NCBI RefSeq assembly: GCF_964199755.1
Contig: NC_133899.1
Span: 29,181,446-29,245,445 of the forward strand
Source of the DNA: Larus michahellis
Taxonomy: Eukaryota; Chordata; Aves; Charadriiformes; Laridae
Direction of reading: 5' to 3'
DNA length: 64,000 nucleotides
The notes under the pieces are model-generated. The model did no database searches. It was not told the origin of the DNA and saw nothing but the letters and a program-made list of their open reading frames with translations. Below, in pieces: positions 24,201 to 64,000 of the stretch (the first letter of the stretch is position 1; each line of letters begins with the position of its first letter). The position numbers were made by a program, and so were the translations under genes.

Positions 24201-27200
24201 CTGTGGCTGTGAGTTTGGTCTTGGCAGACCAGGAAAAATGAACATAGAATGTGCAAAGGAATGGTCTTAAAAGCATCTCTTCATTACATCTTTCCAGTAG
24301 ATGCCTTTGGGTTTTAACATATTAAATTACAAATAAACAGGGGGAAAAACCCTGTACCTTGGTTACCAGGTTGCTCTCTCCAGCGAGCACTTCCATTTGA
24401 AAATTTCTGTATGTGCTGTCAATAATATTCGTTTTATTCACTACGCAGGTGATTCCCGGATTCTTGTCAATTAGAACCTGGCCTGAAAGAGAGGGCAAAG
24501 GTATTCTGGTTAAGGGACTACAACCTCTTAATGTTCTACAAGAGATACAAACACTGCTGTTTACAGTTAAATTAACAAAAGTAAGCATGTACTAGAACAA
24601 CCTTCCTCTAATGATTCAGGGTTGCAGATGTGACATCTTTCTAAGGCACGTACTTTGCCTTGACCCAATGCTCAGTAAAGTGAGACCACAATTACGGTAA
24701 AAGGAGAGAACTGTGCCTTCTGGGCACAGCTACAGCATCAGCACAAGGCTATTTAAAGTCAAAATACGAAACAAAGTGCCCAAAAGTTTTCTTTGTACAA
24801 TTAATAATTTACCAGTAGAATAATTGTTAAAATATGGTTTTAACAATATACAAAATATATGAATTACTTTTTTGAGAAGAGCTGTTTTACCTACCAATCA
24901 AATATCTGTACGGTAGCTGATGATCTCTAAGATTCAAATGAGCTATGTGACCAACACGGCTAAATCCAGAAGTGACTTCTTGACCTTCGGGAAGGACTGC
25001 TCGTAGGATCTCCTCCGACTTGAAATTCTCATAAGTTAGCTCCAAGTTATACTTGGACACCTCAGGACAAACATTAAGCTGTTTTAATACCTCTTGTTCC
25101 GCTTCTCCCAATGAGAATTCTGGTATTTTATGAGGATCCAGAATAACAAGTCTACTGTCCTCATCTTCTGTATCCTCAACCACACGCTTTAGACCAGGAC
25201 GCTGTAGTACTGTATGTTTTAGGGACTTCAGCAAAGTATTTACAATTTCTTTCTTGACTTTAAGAACTGGAACAACAACTGTCCTTTTAAAAGCTGCTCT
25301 GTTGAGTAGTGTCATCCCACGCACTCCAGGATGTGGTGAATAGAGTTCTAGATTAGCTTTATCAGTTTCAGGCATTGTAAAAAAACTATTTTTTTTAACT
25401 ACTACAAAGCGTGCAGGTATTGTGCCAGAATATTGTGCCAATAGCATCCAAACTGCTGGAAATGATGTATTTGATGCAGCTGTCCTAAAATGATTAGTTT
25501 TCAGTAGTCTGGCAGAATATCCAAATCTCCATAAAGTCCTAAAAGAGAAATTATTCATTTTATAGACATTATGTAATCATTCCGTTAAAAAGGCTGCAAA
25601 TCATACGGATTTGCTGTTCTCATAAACTAGAATTTCCATCTGTACCAAACAATCCACAATAGTTTAGTAAAGCTCTTTATTATGAATTATATATTACAAA
25701 TTTCTGTTCTTTCGCAAATCTATTTTTAGACTTAAACATTAACTAATTTTAAGCAGTGAGATAATCCCCCCCTGCCAAAACACAATGACCTCTCTTTGTT
25801 CTAATAAACGTGATATTAATCCCAGTACGCCAAATGGAAACATTTTTACTGTCGTGATCCTACTGTTGAATTCCTTCTCTCCCTGATAAAATTCATTACC
25901 AAGCAGTGGTTGCTAGAAAACACTTATTAGCAATAGTGGTCATAATCACTCTTCATTAATTTCTGCCTCCTATACCCCAGTGGTAAGGAATTACACACTC
26001 CATAGTGCCTTTGCTCCACGAACCGCATGCCAGAAAGACAATGAATTAAATGCAGAATTCCCCTAAAGATACAGGGGAAGCATTAGTAATGTCTGTTCAA
26101 GTGACTGAACCCTCTCCACAATTCACAGGATGCAGTCTTGAAAAGTAGCTTTATGCTTCTCTAAATGGTTTCTTCCACTAAAGCCAGTCCAAAGAGGCCC
26201 AAACTTTCTGATTCAGCATCAGCCACTCCTAGGCAGGAACCAATGATTTAGATAATGCGTGAGGCTGACATTTCTCCTGACTTCTTGGGAAGTTTGTTTT
26301 AAGATAGGGCAAACTAGCTCTGAAAGGAAACCGGTCCTCTTGCCTGCCTCAGACATCTACACTCCGACTAGAGGCCACTGCCCTCCTTTAGGGTAACAAG
26401 CCGTGCCGTCTCTTCAAAAAAGGAGCTGTGCTTGACCCTTAGCAGAGCTGGCCCTGCTCCCATCCTCCCTCCCCCACAAATCCCAGCTCCTCGCTGGGAC
26501 TCCCTACGTCTCCAAGCCAGGTCATTTCCCTACACCAAGTTTTTGGCAAAGCACACCTCCTTTCCCTGTTGACTCAAAAATAAACATTACATTCTTCAAG
26601 TCTGCTACAGAGGAGAAAGCCTTCATCCAGAGACCAGAGCATCCCAGTGTTTTTCTTAGGCATTCCCCTTCTCCCTAGCTGGAAACTGCTTGCCTAGTTT
26701 GCACGGGCTTCTCTGTACGAGTAAAGCCTGCAAGATAAAAGCCACCACGCTGGGTCTGGCTGGAGGTCACCGCAGCCATCCTGTCGCCAGAGGACTAACA
26801 TCTTCCCAACGTTGTCTCTAGAAACACCCGCCTTTCCCCCCGTAACCGAGGTCCCGCCAGAATCCCCGTCTGCCCCATTCCTCCCCCAGAGTAATCTGAG
26901 GTGAAGCAGGGGCGGGAGGTGCTGCTGGAGGGCTGCTACCCGCTCCGCCCGGCCGCAGCTCCACAGCGGCCACCACGCACAGACACCCCCGGGCGGGTCG
27001 CAGAGGCGCCGGACAGGCCTCACCCGGGGAAGAGGGACGCTCATCGGGGCGGGGCCCTGTCCTCTCCCTGAGGGAAGCACCGCTGGCAGCCGCCGCCTTA
27101 GGCCCACCGCCGCCTGGGCCTCCCGCCGCTGGCCGGGGGGGGATGGTACAGGCCCGACCGAGGGCGGCGGAGCCGGGGCGGCCGCGGGGAGCCGCAGGCC

Positions 27201-27265
27201 GCCGCCGTGGCCGCGCCGTCGGCATGGCTACCGCTCCCGCAGCTCCCTCCCCCGCCTCACCTCAT
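21204..27265 (-). CDS. TRMT5: TRMT5: tRNA (guanine(37)-N1)-methyltransferase, complete, 5 coding exons
   Basis: The enzyme transfers a methyl group from SAM to N1 of G37, next to the tRNA anticodon. This prevents +1 frameshifting in cytosol and mitochondria. The coding sequence joins 27265-27261, 25538-24895, 24482-24358, 22873-22219 and 21268-21204, giving 497 residues (human, from memory, 509). Phases match at every junction and all introns are GT-AG. The first 25 or so residues ([15 protein letters not shown]) are Arg-rich and suit a mitochondrial signal. Further on are the conserved [16 protein letters not shown] in exon 2, [11 protein letters not shown] (275-285), the SAM-binding DVFAGIGPF (298-306), NDLNPES (320-326), [11 protein letters not shown] (382-392) and RNVAPNKEM (448-456). 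The start is chosen because ATGAG|gtgagg splices in frame to G|ACTTTATGG, matching the human N-terminus. The exon 1 and exon 5 calls lack transcript proof. Confidence 0.93.
21269..22218 (-). other. TRMT5: TRMT5 intron 4
   Basis: This intron has GTAAGG at the donor (22218-22213) and AG at 21270-21269. If it is not spliced, the frame stays open from 22218 to a stop at 21998-22000, giving an unrelated tail. No repeat was recognised. Confidence 0.85.
22219..22873 (-). CDS. TRMT5: TRMT5 coding exon 4 (methyltransferase core)
   Basis: This 655-nt exon, phase 0 at the start and 1 at the end, holds most of the class I SAM-dependent fold. It runs from [19 protein letters not shown] to LYKRPCPDE. It contains the [22 protein letters not shown] and [11 protein letters not shown] motifs. 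The acceptor is GGACTTTCAG. Confidence 0.96.
22874..24357 (-). other. TRMT5: TRMT5 intron 3
   Basis: The donor is GTACAG after ACCAAG, and the acceptor is ACTTTCAG. I see no repeat or gene in it. Confidence 0.9.
24358..24482 (-). CDS. TRMT5: TRMT5 coding exon 3
   Basis: This 125-nt exon completes the Gly of LIGQ and continues [20 protein letters not shown] through [18 protein letters not shown]. It is clearly homologous to the human [10 protein letters not shown] segment. The acceptor is CTCTCTTTCAG, and the end is in phase 0. Confidence 0.95.
24483..24894 (-). other. TRMT5: TRMT5 intron 2
   Basis: This short intron of 412 nt has GTAGGT at the donor. A second GT 4 nt downstream (GTAAAA) would break the frame, so the first is preferred. 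Nothing else was recognised. Confidence 0.88.
24895..25538 (-). CDS. TRMT5: TRMT5 coding exon 2 (N-terminal D1/linker region)
   Basis: This 644-nt exon starts at the acceptor AATTTCTCTTTTAG and encodes [13 protein letters not shown] through [10 protein letters not shown]. An ATG at 25558-25556 lies in frame just upstream, but inside the polypyrimidine part of the acceptor, so it would be used only in unspliced or alternative 5' transcripts. An internal Met in the MPETD motif corresponds to human MPETE. Confidence 0.95.
25539..27260 (-). other. TRMT5: TRMT5 intron 1
   Basis: The intron runs from GTGAGG at the edge of the CpG island (27260-27255) to the acceptor at 25539. The first 300 nt or so on the minus strand are very GC-rich and give long but meaningless open frames. 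The rest is plain single-copy sequence. Confidence 0.75.
27261..27265 (-). CDS. TRMT5: TRMT5 coding exon 1 (ATGAG only)
   Basis: On the minus strand the sequence reads CTCGGCATGAG|GTGAGGCGG. The ATG has G at -3, and the donor is strong. Joined to exon 2 it makes Met-Arg-Thr-Leu-Trp, aligned with human MVLWILW. Only five coding bases are in this exon. The 5' UTR upstream is not delimited. An upstream ATG at 27305-27303 is out of frame and overlaps, if transcription starts far enough upstream. Confidence 0.72.
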
Positions 27266-27463
27266 GCCGAGCCCCGCCGCGCGCGCCGGCGCCCTCGCAC
27301 GTCATCGCCGCCGTCACGCCGCGCGCGCCGCACCGCTCCCTGTGGCCGCGCCGAGGGGGAGGGCGGGGCTGGTGCGGCCGCCCCGCCCCCCGCTGCGGCC
27401 CCGCCCCCCGGCGGCCCCGCCCCCCGCTCCCCTCAGAGACGAGGCGGCGGGGCGCGGGGTGCC
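27266..27463. promoter_or_regulatory. Bidirectional TATA-less promoter, TRMT5 (-) / SLC38A6 (+)
   Basis: Only 198 bp separate the two start codons. The interval has no TATA box. It carries a CRE-like CACGTCA (27298-27304) and a cluster of GC boxes: GGGCGGGGC at 27361-27369 and CCCCGCCCC at 27381-27389, near 27399-27408 and at 27415-27423. This layout is typical of CpG-island bidirectional promoters. Transcription starts are inferred, not seen. Confidence 0.8.
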
Positions 27464-61632
<34,169 letters not shown>

Positions 61633-62454
61633 TAGAACGAAGGCTAATAATAAATGATAAATGCATTCTGTCTGGAGTACTTCAGGCTTGTTTGTGCATT
61701 GATACACTTGAATCCTCAGAAATCTTGTTCCTGTGAAGACTGAAAACATGCTTAACACTGCAAATTATTACAGTCTCATTGACTTGTCAATGTGTAATGT
61801 GGCTAAACTTTGCAGGGTTTATGTGCGAAAGTGCTATACAGACAAGATATTGGTCCCTAAACTGTAGCTGATGATCTGTTGATGTTCTGTAATGCTATGT
61901 AATTAGAGTACTGATTAACACTATATGTTGGACTGCATAATATTTTCACTGGGAACGGATTTATCGTGGCCTGTGAGAAATTTTGAGATCTGATAATAGT
62001 CTGCTTGTGCAACAAGTTTGAAAGGTCTGTTCTAAGGCTCTATTTTCTAGCAACATTTATCACTTACTAACCCTGTGATATCCCAGCATGTTTGATTTGT
62101 AGTCTCTAAGTAGCACTTAGGCAGTTGTCTTTTATGAGGGGAATTTGACCCAGAGCAAGCTAGCCCTAATGTTAGGTGGACATGAAGGTTTGCAGCATGT
62201 TTTCCCTGTCCGATACAGCTTGGGTACAACGCGTGTATGGCTTCTTTGTTTCATTTTGGTATTTTTACAAATTAATTGGAACTAACACTAGCTATTTCTG
62301 CTGGAAGTGGAAAATTTTTTTCCCATGAATCATCCGGTTTAGGAAAGCTTTATTTTAAAGGATTGCACAAAGTGACTTCTTCATGATAGGTTTGTTTATG
62401 TGTAACGTAAAGACAAACTAGAGGACTCTGGAAAAAAATTGACAAGGAACATAA

Positions 62455-62510
62455 GAAAATTAGAAGGTCTGAATCAGAGAAAGTGCCCATCTAATCGGGG
62501 GCAATGACAA
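62455..62510. repeat. Possible ancient amniote repeat relic
   Basis: The text AAGGAACATAAGAAAATTAG, then GGTCTGAATCAGAGA and GTGCCCATCTAATC, resembles the start of an old amniote repeat (aacataagaa...tgggtcagaccaaaggtccatctagcc). Divergence is high. Only a library search could confirm it. Confidence 0.35.
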
Positions 62511-63698
62511 AAGACTAGGGAAGGATTGAAAAATTTAAAAGGATAAGCTTTGAGTTGGGCTTCCTAGCACATGCTTCTGGTCTTCAGTAATTGTGTTGCG
62601 TAATGTTCCTGAGCCAGAGATATCATCTGTTTGATACATGCACTGAACCAAGAAATGCATATTTCTTAGAGATGTTGTTGACATAGTGCTTTATTTACCA
62701 AACAGAAAAGTGGGTGGGGTATGACACTTGCCCTACCACATTCTACAGACCTCTTGTGTTTTCATTTGCTGTAGGGTTTACATGGCAATGTGCTTCAGTA
62801 CCAATTTAATAACTCTGCATTTGGACTTTTGAATACTTCTGGGTACAGTTTTTTAGTTGAGTTTAAACACAGGTGATTTTGTCTGTCTGGTATTCTTGCA
62901 TTTCCCAAGTACACGGCAAGATTTCATAACACTTATCTACATAGTGGCTTTTTTTTAAGGGTCCATCATAACTTTGGCAGAAGTAGGTGAGCGTCTATTT
63001 CATACAACAGTTTTAGTACCTTGTCATGTAACATCACAGTGTGATGCCTCTTCTTAGAAATGTCATTTGTCTCTGTATCCTGCTGTGAATTTGTGTTATG
63101 CTCACATAGCACGCATTGACAAATTGAATCGCCTCTACTTGGTGATCTGTCTTCTGGAGTAGTTTCATACAAATACCATCATGTAAATGCATCACAGTCA
63201 TCTATGAGGATTCTTCCAATGTCTTCTGAAAACTCTCCCTTTTTATGAGATGATCGCATGCTAACCTGTGTTGATTGGAATGAATAAAAATTCTTACAAG
63301 GGACAGTAATGCAGTAAGATAAAAGTGTTCCGATTAGGATTTCCTCTCCTTTCAGAGTGTTTTATATTTCTTGATTGTTCAGTTGAGATAGTGTCTGAAA
63401 AAGCACCAAAAATAGTGTCTTTCAGCAGCTAATAATTCCAGATTTCTAGGGAATTTTGCACTTTTTTACCCCAAGTATAAGTGTATGTCTGACCATAACT
63501 GTCTGAAAATGTTCCCTTGACACTCAGAATCCTTTGAAAAATTATATGGGGAGTCTTGAAACTTCTAATAGCGTATAGGCCACTATTACTGTTTCCTGAC
63601 TGTCTCCATGTGGTTTATAGGAAAATATGATTTTGAGTGCCACTCTGAGAGCTTCAGCAGGCAGTGTGGGATGACCATCTGTCTCCAGATGAAATCTC

Positions 63699-63743
63699 AA
63701 AAAGGAGGGGGGAAAGAAAAGGGGAGAAAAAAAAAAAGAAAAA
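63699..63743 (+). repeat. Polypurine tract (45 nt A/G only)
   Basis: The strand carries only A and G over 45 nt, with runs of G6, G4 and A11. Such tracts can adopt triplex forms. It is otherwise simple sequence. Confidence 0.9.
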
Positions 63744-64000
63744 TGGTAGTAGTCCTAGCAACCATCGCAGTTCCTGTTAGCTTCGCTGTCATGATTTGTT
63801 TGGGACAAGACCCTGTCTTGATACTAGTCTTTTAGTCTGTTTCACTGGGAACATTTCTGGTTTTCTGCAGGACTGATTTCTTCTAGTAACTCTTAGACTC
63901 AAGAGCCTAAACTGGTTACCAACAAGGGATGTCTGCAAGAGATTTGTATTCCCCCTCCCCCTGCCCTTGTAAGCTGCTTCTCCTTTTTTCACTTTTTGCT

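Overview
This is 64 kb of a vertebrate nuclear genome, almost certainly from a bird. It is intron-rich, has one GC-rich CpG-island promoter, and carries CR1 retroposons, one of which ends in the ATTCTATG-type 3' repeat usual for avian CR1. It also holds a solo LTR whose ends (TGTCCTGGTT / AACCATAACA) resemble avian ERVL-like elements. I cannot name the species. No bacterial, plasmid, CRISPR or phage features are present.

Three genes can be read, in the order known from human 14q23.1: MNAT1 (+), TRMT5 (-), SLC38A6 (+). Positions 1-17385 look like the last intron of MNAT1; I found no other MNAT1 exon there. The region holds two CR1 copies, two long foldback hairpins, a 38-bp tandem repeat and relics of ancient repeats. 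The final MNAT1 exon is at 17386-17506, followed by a short 3' UTR. About 3 kb without a recognisable gene separates it from the 3' end of TRMT5.

TRMT5 was rebuilt as five coding exons on the minus strand between 21204 and 27265 (497 codons plus stop). Its first coding piece is only ATGAG, and its last coding piece is a 65-nt segment that open-reading-frame inspection alone misses. SLC38A6 starts 198 bp away, head to head, from a shared CpG-island promoter. Twelve SLC38A6 exons (315 complete codons) lie between 27464 and 61603. The rest of that gene, about a third of the protein judged from the human length, lies beyond the right edge.

The genes do not form a functional pathway. MNAT1 serves TFIIH and CDK7, TRMT5 makes m1G37 in tRNA, and SLC38A6 is a membrane amino-acid transporter homologue. 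The only regulatory link I can see is the shared TRMT5/SLC38A6 promoter. I saw no new multi-gene system. The items most worth checking are two possible in-frame alternative splice events in SLC38A6, the tiny and hidden TRMT5 exons, and the long perfect or near-perfect hairpins in the MNAT1 intron.
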